Positions 10,572 through 21,574 are shown, numbered from the stretch's first letter. The stretch is DNA of 64,000 bases from Celoporthe dispersa (GCA_016584495.1 WAID01000017.1:116792-180791); one strand, 5' to 3'. The notes: a model not told the origin generated them from the sequence alone. Translations and numbers: made by a program.

Positions 10572-13500
10572 TTATTTATTAATGTTTAAACTAAATAAAC
10601 TTAATATGATTAATAGTACAATTAAACTAGAACTAACTTCGGATAAATATATAATAAAAATAAAAGATATAAGTCCAAGTAAAATATATAAAGCATAACT
10701 TGTAACTACACCTGTACTTAATTTGGTTAAACTTTTACTTATATTCATTAATCCTTTTTCTAAACCGAAAGGTCCAATTAATTCTATACTACCTTTATCT
10801 AAAACTTTAGTAGTTTGGCCACCTAAAGTTAAAACAAGGTTAATTATATAATTATTATAGAACATTTCAACTAAAAAACGCTGATTAAAGAAACCAAATA
10901 AATTGTAACCAAACCTAGATAATTTAAAATTAAAAACAGACCCTGGTATAAACTCCGAAAGAACAATAGCTAAAATACTAAATGAAACAGTAAATATAAA
11001 GGGCAGTATCTTAAATACAGTCGGAACTCCAAACTCTGTGTCAATTAGGATTTCATGAACAGGATGAACGTATAAGCTATTGTCTACAAAGAAGCTTGAA
11101 CCTAGACCAATAAAGATATCTTTAGTTAAATAACCAAAGAAAATTGAAAATATAGCTAAAATAATTAAAGGAAAAACCAAAAATATATCACCCTCGTGAG
11201 CATGTCTTAGACTCATTAATGAACCATTAGGATTAGCTAAAAAAGTCAAATAAATTACTTTAACGGAATAAAGAGTAGTGAATATTGCACCTATAGTAGA
11301 AATAGCATACACACTAATACCTGAAAAAGTAAATTGACCAAAAGCGGATTCTAATATTAAATCCTTAGAATAGAATCCAGTTAAAAAAGGAAAAGCAGCT
11401 AAACTCAGACTAGCTATTAAAATAATAGAATAAGTTAAAGGTAAAAATTCACGCAAACCACCATACTTTCTAAAGTCCTGGTTGTCCGCTACAGCATGAA
11501 TAATACTACCTGCACCTAAAAACAAAGCTGCTTTGTAAAAAGCATGATTAACTAAATGGAAAAGAGCGATATTGTACGAAGATAAACCTATTGCTACTAC
11601 CATTAAACCTAACTGGCTCATAGTAGAATAAGCTATAACTTTTTAATATCTTGTTGGAATAGACCAACAAGAGAACTAAATACAGTAGTTATTGCTCCTA
11701 ATCATAGACATATAAGTAACACAGTACTGCTATATTCTATTAAAGGAGATGAACGCATTAATAAATATACACCCGCGGTCACCATAGTAGCTGCATGTAT
11801 TAACGCAGAAACAGGAGTAGGACCTTCCATCGCCATAGGAAGTCAAACGTGAAGTCCAACTTGTGAACTTTTTAGCCATAGCTCCAATAACTAAACAAAT
11901 TCCAATTATAGTAATAACATTTTCATTAATATATGGAGCTAATGAAAATACTGTAGCGTAATCAAGATTACCTAAAGATCATAATATAGCAAACATACCT
12001 ATAGTCAAAAAGCAATCACCTACTCTGTTTGTTAAAAAAGCAGATATAGAACTTTGGTTTGCAGCTATACGAGTAAATCAGAAACTTACTAGAAGATATG
12101 AACAAACACCAACACCTTCTCACCCAACAAACATTAACAAATAATTGTTACCTGTTACTAATACGATCATCATAAAAGTAAACAAGCTTAAATAACTAAA
12201 GAACCTTTGATTGTGAGGATCCCCACTCATGTAACTTATCGAATAAATATGAACTAATGAACTTATTATTAAAACAGGGATTAACATTGAACAACCCTAG
12301 TTAATATGGCCTTAATGTCACCTATAATAGTAGAGGAATAGACATTAAAAGTAGTTTTTCTACTCAGGAGTTTATTACCTTTGTGGTAAGGCTATCCACT
12401 ATGCGTAGTGTTTTTTGATAAATATTTCCTCCCTACGATATCGCACTCGTTCTAGGGTCCGACTGTACATTTGGACAGACATTTCAGCCTAACCCTGGTG
12501 ATCCAGTCTGTAGCGACATTTATAACTGCCGACGGTCTTTAAGTATACCCTCATTAACCGTTAATTCACCTTTTTGTATAAGTATAGAATTGTTTGATTA
12601 TAATCTTGCTCAATTCCTATTATAATAAAAAAAATTTTTTTTTCTACCTAGGCGCAGCCCAGGCGCAGCCGTGCAGCCTTAAAAAATTTTTTTTTACTTC
12701 CCTGCGAAGCGTGGGGAATAATTTACCTCGAAATTATTATTTTTATTTTATACTAGCGGCTGCGACGCCGTCTTATAAAACACACCTACTCTTCTAATTT
12801 TTGAATTTTGAATTTCAATAAAAGCATCTTCAGAATTTGATATTTCGGCGCAGCCATCTAAATATTTACTTAAAGTATCAGGATATAAACCTACTACATA
12901 AGCAGCTTCACTTAAAGAAACAGCTAATACAACTTCACCATTTTTTTTTAAAATTTCGTACACACAACTAACTTGTTTAGGTAATAATTTTTTTGTAACA
13001 TTATCCCTAACTCTTCCATCTATAAGACGCTCAATTGTAGCTGGTGCAGTTATTAGTTTGGTACTTTCTTCTGAATTTAAATATTGAACTACTTCCTTAT
13101 AAGTAGATAATCTAAAATTATTCATAGTATTAGATAATTTCAAAATTAAATATTTAATGTTTTCATTTCTATGCGCTCCCTCGTAAACAGCTTTACAAAT
13201 AATTTTAAAATCCTGAAAGTCTTTTCCCTTCTTAGTTAAAAAATTCTGCATCTGAAAAAAAAGGTATTAAATATTTATATAGAACATTAATGTTATTTAT
13301 AGTAAGAAAACAACTACTTTTACCATTAACACTTTTAGCTTTTACTGTTGTTATTAATATAAGAGATGAATTTATAATTTTATATAAAGAATACCTATCA
13401 AAATCGAGAGAATTTTCTAAATATTCTTTAATCTTAAGTAAAACAGAAAGCTGTACTCCAGTATTTTCAACAGAGAAAATAGGTGTTAAATTATCTCTTC

Positions 13501-14643
13501 TTATAAAAAAGATCCATCTCCTTCGATAAACCCTAGTAATCAAAACTTATTAATTACAACTTTAGAGTTTTCTGGTCTATCAAAGTTAACACGACTAGTA
13601 TTCATATTATTTTTTAGTTCTAAAATTTTAGTCTTTACTTTTGCTATCACAGCATTATCATCCAAATTATTCTCTCGGTTAATATAATGAAAGAAAGCTT
13701 CTTTAAAGTCTAAATAATCTAAATATTTTGAAGTATTTAAATTATATATATCAAAAATCGAAATTAATAAAAGTATACCTTTTTTATCCGTAACACTAAA
13801 GATACACTCATTTTTATAAAGACGAACCCCTCCTACTGATAATTTCGCACTAATATATCTTAAAACCTTTTCATCATCTTTATGTAAAGCAATTTTAAAC
13901 ATGAATGAAAATCTGGAAATAGTTAATCTATCCTTGTTAAGTCTAGGATAAATAATAAAACACCCTTCAGCGTCTGTAAATCCTACAAACCATTGTAAAA
14001 ATTTCGACGAAACCTCCTGCGAAAGCTTTGAACCCTTTAAGTTAACATTACTAAAAACCGAATAACTCTTTAATTGGGCTACGCCTAAATTACCCGATCT
14101 CCATTTACGCTTTAAATAACTTAAATATAGGTTAGAGATGACGTTACCAAAACAGGTGTGTTTTAATATTTTATTACTTGAACCTCTTAAGGATTTAAAA
14201 ATATATGTTTTTGACGGCGGCGTAGCCGCCATCGATAAACTAATTAAACTAAAACTAAATAATTTTAGGCTTCGCCCCACAAGGGCCAATTCCACCCGCA
14301 AGCGTCCGAAACTAATAACTAAATTCTTATACAGTTGGATTAAAACCAACACAGCTTCTGTATATTGGGCCATGACCAATATACCCACTAAAAAAACTGT
14401 TAAGCTATCAAATTGAAATCCTCAAATAATATTAAATCATTCACTATCTATTCATCTAAATAGATTGATTGTTACAGGAATATTATTAAAACCTACCTCA
14501 ACTCAAGCTAATAAAGCCAAAATAGTTGTTACTATTACACATGAACAAGTAATTATTTGTGCTCCATGAACCCCAAGTTTTCTTCCGAAAAAGCCGGCTA
14601 CTATACTACCTAATAATGGTAAAATTATTATACTTAAATACAT
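10572..14643 (-). CDS. nad5: NADH dehydrogenase subunit 5, two exons
   Basis: Nad5 is the large antiporter-like proton-pumping subunit of complex I. Exon 1 (14643 to about 14395) starts MYLSIIILPLLGSIVAGFFG and ends FQFDSLTV. Exon 2 (about 12290-10572) continues SMLIPVLIISSLVHIYSISY, contains FVGWEGVGVCSYLL, HAATMVTAGVYLL and MSQLGLMVVAIG, and ends LILSLFSLNINK. Two single-base homopolymer indels break the frame in exon 2: an extra A near 11868 (AMAKSSQ) and a missing A near 11641 (DIKKVIAYS). Both are in highly conserved positions and look like assembly errors. The ATG overlaps the nad4L stop (TAATG), the usual ascomycete arrangement. The group I intron (14394-12291) has its core near 12540-12440 and carries a LAGLIDADG gene. 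Confidence 0.93.
12748..14388 (-). CDS. LAGLIDADG homing endonuclease in the nad5 intron (two homopolymer shifts)
   Basis: The frame continues directly from nad5 exon 1. After a variable N-terminus containing a GC element (SMAATPPSKTYIF) comes the first LAGLIDADG helix (LQWFVGFTDAEGCFIIYPRL) and, near 13545, the second (NKFWLLGFIEGDGSFFIRRD). The C-terminal part ends YKTASQPLV, where a GC-rich element supplies the last codons. The frame changes at a T run near 13510 (one T short) and near 13244 (one T extra). Restoring both gives one protein of about 545 residues, longer than most such HEGs because of the tail (LTKKGKDFQDFKIICKAVYE...). The family acts as a site-specific nuclease and sometimes as a splicing maturase. 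Confidence 0.85.
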
Positions 14644-17600
14644 TATTTATATTCTATTGCCACACTTCCTCTTCGTTTTTCCCCTTATCCATATAAATAT
14701 AAATTTATTATTTTTACTTAGGAAGGCTGGGGTATCCCATAACTTATTAAATTATGCCTGACTATATCTTAAGCAAATAATTATAATAATATAACTATAA
14801 ACCAACCTCCATTTAGTCGATGAACTGCACACCTTAATATTAAAGAGCTTTTCGGACTATTATACTTCAAACATAATGAATCCATTATGCAAAAGGTACG
14901 CTCTCGTTTTAATTATGATGCTTGGCTGCGAATTATCTATTTCATTTCTTCATACAAATCGTTTTTACCATACAACGAGTCATTACCTGTTCCATTAATT
15001 ACATTACTGCATTAATTTGGTAGATTTGTCTTTAAGAACTCCTCGCAATTTGAAGATTTTGCCTTATAGTATAGGAGGGGGAAGAAAAATATCTCCCCTC
15101 CTATGCTATATTTAAGACTAGAAGAAAGTTTATTTATCCTTTTATGACCTAATTTATTCCTTGCCTGAACCATCTTTGTGATTATTTGTAGCCTTATCTA
15201 TATTAATTAAAGAATTTATACTTTTTATGGCGGCTGCGCCAGCTGCGCCCTAAATTTCTTCTAAACCTTTACCATCTATATTTAAATGTTCTTTATTTTT
15301 AAGTATATAAGCAACGCTCTTAAAATCTAAATAACTAAGATACTTTGAACATCCAACTGGGTATTTTTCTAAAAAAGGTATTATATGCTCAACTATGTGG
15401 ACGCAGCCCTAATTTAACAACTATATACTCACAAACTGCACGTTTTTCATATTTAGCCACATTATCTTATAGTGTAAAAATTAAAAGAAACTAATAAAAA
15501 ATTTTTTTGAACTCTTTAAACTACAAAAAATCACAATCTATCCTGTTTTGTGTAAATAATACCTATACATTATTTACTATTTATCGTTTACTATAAAACG
15601 AACGAACATTATTAGCCGTAAAAGGCGCCCTTCGTCAGTAATTGATATTCTTATACTACTTATTCTTTTCTTCCTGTATTCATCCCTTCCTTTATATTCC
15701 TAATCTTATCTAACCCTTCTGCAGTTAGGTGAGCCTTTTTCGTAATTAATTCTATAGCCCGCTTGAAATCAGCATAATCTTTATGTTTATTACCTAAAAT
15801 AAGATATTTATCGAAAAAAGGTATTATTTTGCCACTCAAATCAGATAGTTTACTTACGACAAAACTTCCAGCCAGTTTACCATTGGATCTTGCTTCATAC
15901 CTACCACACCCTAAATAAATACCTATATATTCCATTAATTGTTTATCCCTGTAATGTTGAGTTAGTACAAATTTTAATTGAACGCTATAACCTAGATTTA
16001 ATTTAGATTTACTAATAATTATATAAAAACAACCCTCTGCTTGAGTAAAACCAGCTAATCAGTAAGGGTCAATAGTGCCATTCAATTCAACACAAGGTCT
16101 AATCATAGGAATAAGATTAGGAAAATTATCTGAAAGTATTTTACTAAGATCATTGTTCATTGAGGCACGTATACCAACAATTTGACTTAACCCATCTAAT
16201 GTTAGATGTTGCTTGTTTTTCATAATATTTACCGCTTGTTTAAACAAGATAAAATCTGCTCTCTTTTTAGTTAACAAAGGATATTTGTCAAAAAAAGGTA
16301 TAATAACACGACTTAATTCCTCTACAGAATTTACTGAATAAATAAGTTGCCCGTTATGAGAACGAGTTCTTATATTGCCTACCGAAAAATACGATTGTAA
16401 ACTATTTAATAAAATTAAATCCTTCTTATGTAATTCTATAGAAAAAGAAGGGTAAACGTGTCATCCTGTTTTTCGATCAGGACTATGAAAAATAGATAAA
16501 GTAAATGATCCTTCTCCATCTATTAAACCTGTAACTCAAAAAGGATTAAGATTTTTAAACTGAGCTTGGTTATGACTATTATTAGTACTATTATTAAAAC
16601 ATTCAGTACTATATCATAATTTTTTTAATAAATAATTACGGAGCTTCTATGCGAAGCATCATAAGATAAAAAACCTTTGGGCGCAACCCTAAAACAAGAT
16701 TTAGGAAGATTTAGGAAGATTTAGGGCTGCGCCCAACAGCATGAAAATTTTATTTGTGATCGGCTGCGCCGGTATTGTTTCTATTTTCTATATACGGTAT
16801 TATGTTGAACTCTAAATTTGCTACGTATGTTTGCCCAAATCTATAAACAATGTAAATAGAATTTACCAATAAAAAGAAAAATTATGGCTGCGCCTAAATA
16901 AATGCATTCTTACGGTGGCATAACCGCCTGAAATATGTATCATATTAGTAATTTTGCTACTAAATAGGTATACTAAAACTCCTATAAAAAAAAAGTACTA
17001 AGGTTAATTTCATTGTATATTTGTAAATTTAGTTAAATTATTCTGTATATATAACCTTAACATATATTATCTATTCTTAATAATCTTACGCACACAAACA
17101 ATCGAAAAAAAAAAGAATTCAGAAAAGGTGGTAGAAAATTTATAATAATATAAATATTTACTACCCTTCTACCTAAATTACAGCATATATTTCACATCCA
17201 ACTTTATTCTTTTTTTGGAGGCACCCTAATAAATCGACAAAACTCTCTAGCAATAAAAGATCTTTTGAATGTTGAGCAATAGAAAAACGCAATCATACCC
17301 CTAAACCACTCTTAGTTTTGGATTTTTGAGACGCAGCCGTAATAAAAAATTTGGGCTTCGCCCTACTGTAATAAAGCCTGCTACTAATTCAGGTGATAAG
17401 TTATTATACTTTAATTTAGTTAAGTTATTTGATATCTCTACTGGAGTAATATCAGGAAAAGCTTCTTTTAACTTTAAGGGTAAACCTAAATTAAGAGATG
17501 CTCTGAAACTAACTATTTTTTGTAATCCTTCTATATTATTATGTTCTTTATTTAACATAAGTAAAGCAATTTGTTTAAATAAAAAATAATCAGAAGATTT

Positions 17601-18319
17601 TTTAATTATTAAAGGATAATTATCAAAATGTGGAATTATTATGTTGATAATATCATTTAAAGTACTAACTCTAAATTCTACCATAGCCCTATTATTAAAC
17701 TTAGATACATAACCTATAGCCCCAAAAAAAGTCTTGAATAGATTGAATTAAAGCTCTATCCTTTTCATGCATCTTTATTTGAATCCTAGCTTGTACATTT
17801 CACCCTGTTTTATATGTAGCATTTTTTAAATTGGTAACTACAAAAGAACCTTCCACGTCAAAAAAGACATGAAATAAACCCAGGGGAACAAGATGATAAA
17901 GAATTTTTAGAATAGTTAGTTTCAGAATAATTTCTTACTATAGGTGGCAGCGAAGCTGCCACCGTAATAGAACTTCTTACTACTCTTTTTCTAACATTAA
18001 TATTCCTTGGTACGTATACGCAAGATAAAGAATAAGTTTTATTGCCACAGGATAGACAAAATGGAATTAAAGAAACGAAAAATCTATAGAAGGCGACTAG
18101 AATACCTAAACCAATTGCTGACTCCGCCCCTGCCACTACTATTATATAAATAGCGTAAGTTTGACCGATGATGTCATCAATATTTAGTGAACTTACCAAT
18201 ATAAGGAAAGTTATAGCTAAAAGCATTATTTCTATAGAAATAAGCATTAAAATAATATTTTTTCTATTTAAGACGAATCCTAAAATTCCTATCAAAAAAA
18301 GTATTAAAGTTAAATTCAT
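14643..18319 (-). CDS. nad4L: NADH dehydrogenase subunit 4L, two exons
   Basis: Nad4L is a small three-helix membrane subunit of complex I. Exon 1 (18319 to about 18083) encodes MNLTLILFLIGILGFVLN through GAESAIGLGILVAFYR. Exon 2 (about 14672-14643) encodes RGSVAIEYK and then TAA, whose last A is the first base of the nad5 ATG. The 3.4-kb intron between them has group IB signatures on the minus strand near 15055 (P), 14815 (R, CATCGACTAAATGG) and 14760 (S, CTTAAGATATAGTC). It contains two LAGLIDADG genes, a third LAGLIDADG fragment and a partial copy of the nad4L 5' end. The exon 1 frame runs on into the first LAGLIDADG gene. Confidence 0.9.
15245..15405 (-). pseudogene. LAGLIDADG C-terminal fragment in the nad4L intron
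   Basis: The minus strand encodes HIVEHIIPFLEKYPVGCSKY, then LSYLDFKSVAYILKNKEHLN, ending GLEEI and TAG. This is the usual tail between the second LAGLIDADG motif and the C-terminus (PFL.KYP..., KEHL...G). No motif-bearing N-terminal half is found next to it and a GC element follows, so it is a remnant of a third endonuclease gene in this intron. Confidence 0.7.
15660..16646 (-). CDS. LAGLIDADG homing endonuclease, second in the nad4L intron
   Basis: This is a single open frame with TGA as Trp. It has two LAGLIDADG helices, NPFWVTGLIDGEGSFTLSIF near 16560 and PYWLAGFTQAEGCFYIIISK near 16060, each followed by the usual PFFDKYPLLTKKRADF and PFFDKYLILGNKHKDYADF segments. It ends EGMNTGRKE, the common HEG ending (GMNTGR). 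No ATG lies near the 5' edge; the frame opens at about 16646 after a TAG, so the start is uncertain. It is intact and therefore possibly functional. It follows the nad4L 5' copy and precedes the intron core. Confidence 0.87.
16930..17045 (-). pseudogene. partial copy of the nad4L leader and first ~28 codons
   Basis: The minus strand repeats the nad4L start region at 18345-18230: the leader ends AATATACA before ATG, and the frame reads MKLTLVLF(F)IGVLVYLFSS.. against MNLTLILFLIGILGFVLNRK in the real gene. One extra T breaks the frame after codon 8, and similarity ends at ATTTCA just before a GC-rich segment (GGCGGTTATGCCACC). It lies inside the intron of the same gene, upstream of a LAGLIDADG ORF. 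It is either the old 5' end displaced by an inserted element or a leader captured by the HEG. Confidence 0.8.
17301..18082 (-). CDS. LAGLIDADG endonuclease fused to nad4L exon 1, damaged
   Basis: The frame leaves nad4L exon 1 with FVSLIPFCLSCGNKTYSLSC, crosses a GC element (VAASLPPIV), then needs at least two frame corrections to give the first motif PWVYFMSFFDVEGSFVVTNL near 17880-17850 (one is a T run that is one base short). From 17684 it reads MVEFRVSTLNDIINIIIPHF, PLIIKKSSDYFLFKQ, up to LSPELVAGFITV where the second motif would begin. There two GC-rich elements (17330-17365, GACGCAGCC and GGGCTTCGCCC) interrupt it and it ends at 17301. It is therefore probably inactive. Confidence 0.75.
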
Positions 18320-18420
18320 TGTATATTTCTGAATTGAGTTTAATTATTAAAAAAAAATTAGGGGGGGGAACTTGCAACTTACTTCCAGCGAAGCAAGCAC
18401 TAATTATAAATTAAACATTC

Positions 18421-18460
18421 TTTTTATTTTCCGGCTGATAAAACAGCCGGAAAATAAAAA
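18421..18460. repeat. 17-bp perfect hairpin upstream of nad4L
   Basis: TTTTTATTTTCCGGCTG is followed by the loop ATAAAA and the exact complement CAGCCGGAAAATAAAAA. It lies about 100 bp upstream of the nad4L start and about 210 bp downstream of the Asn/Asp-rich ORF. It could shape the 3' end of the upstream RNA or be processed as a stem-loop. Confidence 0.75.
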
Positions 18461-18668
18461 AAGGGGAGAAGCACACCTAACATAAATATACCCCCTAATA
18501 ATTCAAAATTATAAAAAGAGCAACTGCTATAATTAAAAAGATATAATAAAACTACTATATTTTCTATTTTTACGGTGGTTGCTGTGAAGCAAGCAAGCAA
18601 GCTTGCTTGCCGCCGACTTCGTCTTTGCCGCCTGAATAAACATTCAACATCCTATACTATAAACAAGA

Positions 18669-19523
18669 TTAGCAATCTTCTCCGCCATAAAAATCATAAG
18701 GCTTTGTGTCACCTCTAACATCACTCGAATCTTGTTTGAAACTTTTAAATCGTTGAGTCTTCATCCCTTTCATACTTTCTTTTTATTCGTGGTAGAATTA
18801 TATTCACATTTATTATTTTTATCATTTTCACCCTCTTTTGAAACATCCTTGTTTGAATTATCTTCAAAGTTATTATTATCACTATCACTTTCACTATCAG
18901 TATCAATATCACTGATATGTAAACCTCAATTTAAACATTCTTATTTTAATTCAGCTTGACGAGTTTCAAGAAATTTAGGGCGCAGCTGTAATTCACTTGT
19001 TTCATATTTCTCTAAATTTCGACTTAATTTTTCTACCTTAATTGCCATACGAATTTCAGAAAGTATTTCCTAATTACTCATTTTTGAAGATTCTTGTATA
19101 TCAGAATCATACTCAAAATCTTCATCTTTTAAAGATGAAGAGACATTCTCATTAGAACGGTGAAGAATCAGGGCAAAAAATTTATTGTACTTCTTGTAAA
19201 GATCAAGAGCTATCCCTGTTATCTGAATTTACAAAGTTAGCATTATTAGAGTTCATAGGGTTAGTGTTATTAGAGTCCACAGGGTTAGAATTATTAAAAT
19301 TCTCTTGGTTAATTTCACTATCGTTATAGTTATTTTCCTTAGAGTTATTATTAAAAGCAACATGTAAAGTTTCACCTTTTGTATCTAGATTATTATATTT
19401 TCTATCTACTAATTTATTATTAGTAATTGAAAAAGATCTATTAAAATTTAAATGATGCGGCGCAGCCCTAAAAAGGTTAAGCAGCAATCATTTAGCAAAA
19501 AATTGTTTAAAATTTGTATACAT
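18669..19523 (-). CDS. orphan Asn/Asp/Ser-rich ORF behind a copied atp9 leader (broken)
   Basis: From ATG 19523 the frame reads MYTNFKQFFAKWLLLNLF, a GC-element codon set (RAAPH), then a low-complexity stretch with repeated SNNxN units (SNPVDSNNTNPMNSNNANFV) to a stop at 19182. Coding character continues in other frames: KYNKFFALILHRSNENVSSS, EILSEIRMAIKVEKLSRNLE, an acidic run DIDTDSESDSDNNNFEDNSN, and an end PYDFYGGEDC followed by TAA at 18669. At least three shifts or stops separate these pieces. I do not recognise the protein; it is not a HEG and lacks Rps3 hallmarks that I can see. It is predicted to be largely disordered. The upstream 150 nt duplicate the atp9 leader. Confidence 0.5.
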
Positions 19524-19690
19524 TAATAAAATAAACAATAAAAATAAAACTTAATATTTTGAAACTTACTCAGGTTAATTATAATTGTAATCAGAAAAGA
19601 CTGAGTGGTTATATACCACTATGTACTGTAGTAATACAATAATATAGGTAATAACACCACTAAATAAAATTAATAACCTTAACACTCCAA
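19524..19690 (-). promoter_or_regulatory. duplicated atp9 5' leader
   Basis: About 150 nt are nearly identical to the leader upstream of atp9 (21575-21722). Shared stretches on the plus strand include AATAAAAATAAAACTTAATA, GAAACTTACTCAGGTTAATT (GAGACTTACTCAGG in the other copy), GTGGTTATATACCACTATG (ATGG in the other copy), GCACTGTAGTAATACAATAA and TACCACTAAATAAAA. Here the leader precedes the Asn-rich ORF instead of atp9. Such a leader could supply a promoter, processing site or translational-activator target. That it drives the ORF is inference. Confidence 0.8.
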
Positions 19691-19769
19691 AGATTAAAGG
19701 AAAGCTTTACGCGTCTTTTTTTATGCCTTAATAGATATTACGGCTGCGAAACTTGCAGCTCCATAAAAA

Positions 19770-19800
19770 TTAAGCAACATATAAAAGTAAAAATGCCATC
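19770..19800 (-). pseudogene. second copy of atp9 exon 2
   Basis: The minus strand encodes MAFLLLYVA and TAA, identical in protein to atp9 exon 2 at 20861-20891 but differing at several third codon positions. It lies just beyond the GIY-YIG gene that follows the first copy. Either copy could in principle be the spliced one; the first directly follows the intron core, so I take this one as the spare. It is too diverged to be a recent copy. Confidence 0.8.
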
Positions 19801-19869
19801 CTTAAGATAATTCAAAACTTAACCCGATCTATTAAATACTATTATATATCTGCCTTTGTAAGGCGTATT

Positions 19870-20836
19870 AATCCCTATTTCTAATTGAGATTTTTTCTCT
19901 ACCATTCGGCCTAGCACAGGCGCTAGGCCTGGGCGAAAAGGCGAGATAAAGATTTTATATCTGAATTAATAGCTTTAGCTGCCTTACGGGTAGATTCATA
20001 AGTAGTAGTGAATTTAGTTTCAAAATCACTAACTTCTACTTCAACCCCAGCCGGCGGCTGCGAAGCTAGCCACCGAGTGTTTTTTACCATAAAAATTATT
20101 GTTAATACCCTTACGAGACTCGCTCATACATTTTTTAACTTGATCTTTATGTTTTCTACCTAAAGCCCGACTACGAATTTTCTCTAGACTTTTAGGAGTA
20201 TGTCTATAACCCATTGAATTTCCTGATTGAAGGTTAAGATTATATTCTGGTTTTAATAAATCAATTCATTTTTGTTCACGGCTATGCCGTATAAGATCAT
20301 CTGTACTGCAATATTCGAGTATGACTAAAAAAAAATTAGACATACCATGTTTAGAAAGAGCTCTAGCTAGGTATGTGCTAAAACGAGCAACATAATACCA
20401 GTTTTGGTAATAGTCACTTAATCTCACATATAAAGGGTTCCCACTACCAATATAAAATTTACCATTTACGGCGCAGCTAGGCGCAGCCCTAAAATCAACA
20501 GTAAACACCAATTTTCCCCTTATTATCTCTACGAATTAAATCACGAGATACCTATGTAGCCAGATTTTCATATGTTTTAATACCTAATTTATTAATATAT
20601 GAAAGAGATATATCCTCCTTTACATGAAAGTTCAAGTTTTCTGAACTAAAGAATATTTTTCGGCTATGCCGTAAACAAAAAGCTATAGAAAGCGCAGAAA
20701 ATAAAAAATTACTTCTTCGCAAATTTTTGCTTACTTTATCCGGTATATTGTCTACAAATAATAAAGAAAAGTAATAAAAACTATAATAATATAAAGAATG
20801 TGGCGCTAACTTAATTATTGTAAACGCCACATTCAA
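19870..20836 (-). CDS. GIY-YIG endonuclease between the two atp9 exon-2 copies, inactivated
   Basis: The N-terminal part (MNVAFTIIKLAPHSLYYYSF...) leads to KGKIGVYCWF, the GIY half of the motif. Two abutting GC elements (20466-20490) then break the frame before VNGKFYIGSGNPLYVRLSDY, the YIG half. LSKHGMSNFFLVILEYCSTD, EQKWIDLLKPEYNLNLQSGN and the tail MGYRHTPKSLEKIRSRALGR, up to a variable end near 19870, are typical. Because the insertion splits the catalytic motif itself, this copy is probably dead. Its position between a used and a spare atp9 exon suggests that it arrived with one of them. Confidence 0.82.
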
Positions 20837-20860
20837 AAAAAAAAGCCATATTTTTATATA

Positions 20861-21574
20861 TTAAGCAACGTATAGTAATAAGAAAGCCATCCGAGTAAAG
20901 ATCTGTGTATATTAATAATATACTAGGTGATCTATTCCGTTAACCCTTATTAAAAAGATTATATAATATAATATATACTTTACAATAAGGCACCTTTAGA
21001 AGGAAAACAATAACTAAAGGTCAGTACTTTCGTACCGGGTCAGACTATATCTTAAGCTATAATTTTTATTTTATAGCCGATTCCCGTCTAGTCGTTGAAC
21101 TGCATACCTAATATTTAAAATAAGGTACTTGGCTGCGGATTGCCCATTTAAGCATATAAGCTTAATATTAAGTGATTTTACCATACCGTTAGTCATTACC
21201 TGCGCCCTATAACTATTACTAATTATAGTTGGTTACTTAACCTTTAAGGTATTCCCGCAATTTGAGAATCTTGCTTGTATAGGTACTATTATTATAAATA
21301 GCTAGCCGAAAACAAACTAGCTTAGGCTTTAACCTAAACTTTTATTAACCAAGTAAGAGGGATCCTAAAACCCTCTTTGGATTAATGCAAATAAACCAGT
21401 AGCTTCACTAAAAGCGAAACCTAAAATAGCATATGAAAAAAGTTGTCCTCTTAATGAAGGGTTTCTAGCCACTCCTAAAATTAAAGCCCCAAAAACAACT
21501 CCGATTCCAACACCCGCACCAATTAAACCAGTAGTAGCTAGACCAGTACCTATTATTTTAGCAACTTGTATCAT
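20861..21574 (-). CDS. atp9: ATP synthase F0 subunit c (9), two exons
   Basis: Subunit c forms the proton-carrying ring of ATP synthase. Exon 1 (21574 to about 21374) encodes MIQVAKIIGTGLATTGLIGA, the R-N-P-S loop (ARNPSLRGQ), and AILGFAFSEATGLFALM with the essential Glu. Exon 2 (20891-20861) encodes MAFLLLYVA and stops. The mature length is 74 residues, as usual. The intron (about 21373-20892) is a short ORF-less group IB intron with P (near 21250), R (near 21090, AACGACTAGACGG) and S (21044, CTTAAGATATAGTC). An upstream in-frame extension (MVTIIINLSKSRDIKFYFYC) exists, but the conserved MIQ start is preferred. A second exon 2 lies at 19770-19800. Confidence 0.94.
20892..21373 (-). other. 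ORF-less group IB intron in atp9
   Basis: This compact intron of about 480 nt has the conserved group IB blocks in order on the minus strand: AATTGCGGGAA (near 21255), the R block CAACGACTAGACGGG (near 21090) and CTTAAGATATAGTC (near 21050). It gives the clean consensus against which the ORF-bearing IB introns in cox2 and nad4L can be compared. Confidence 0.82.

Noticed and set aside
12594..12797. Plus-strand ORF near the nad5 intron end
   Set aside because: It runs over poly-A/T and GC elements, antisense to the nad5 intron and HEG tail.
16981..18345. Two complete nad4L genes
   Set aside because: Only the first has the full exon; the second stops matching after about 28 codons and is frameshifted.
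18669..19523. Identification of the Asn-rich ORF as rps3
   Set aside because: Rps3/Var1 proteins are also Asn-rich, but I see no conserved Rps3 C-terminal motif, and the acidic runs are atypical of a ribosomal protein.
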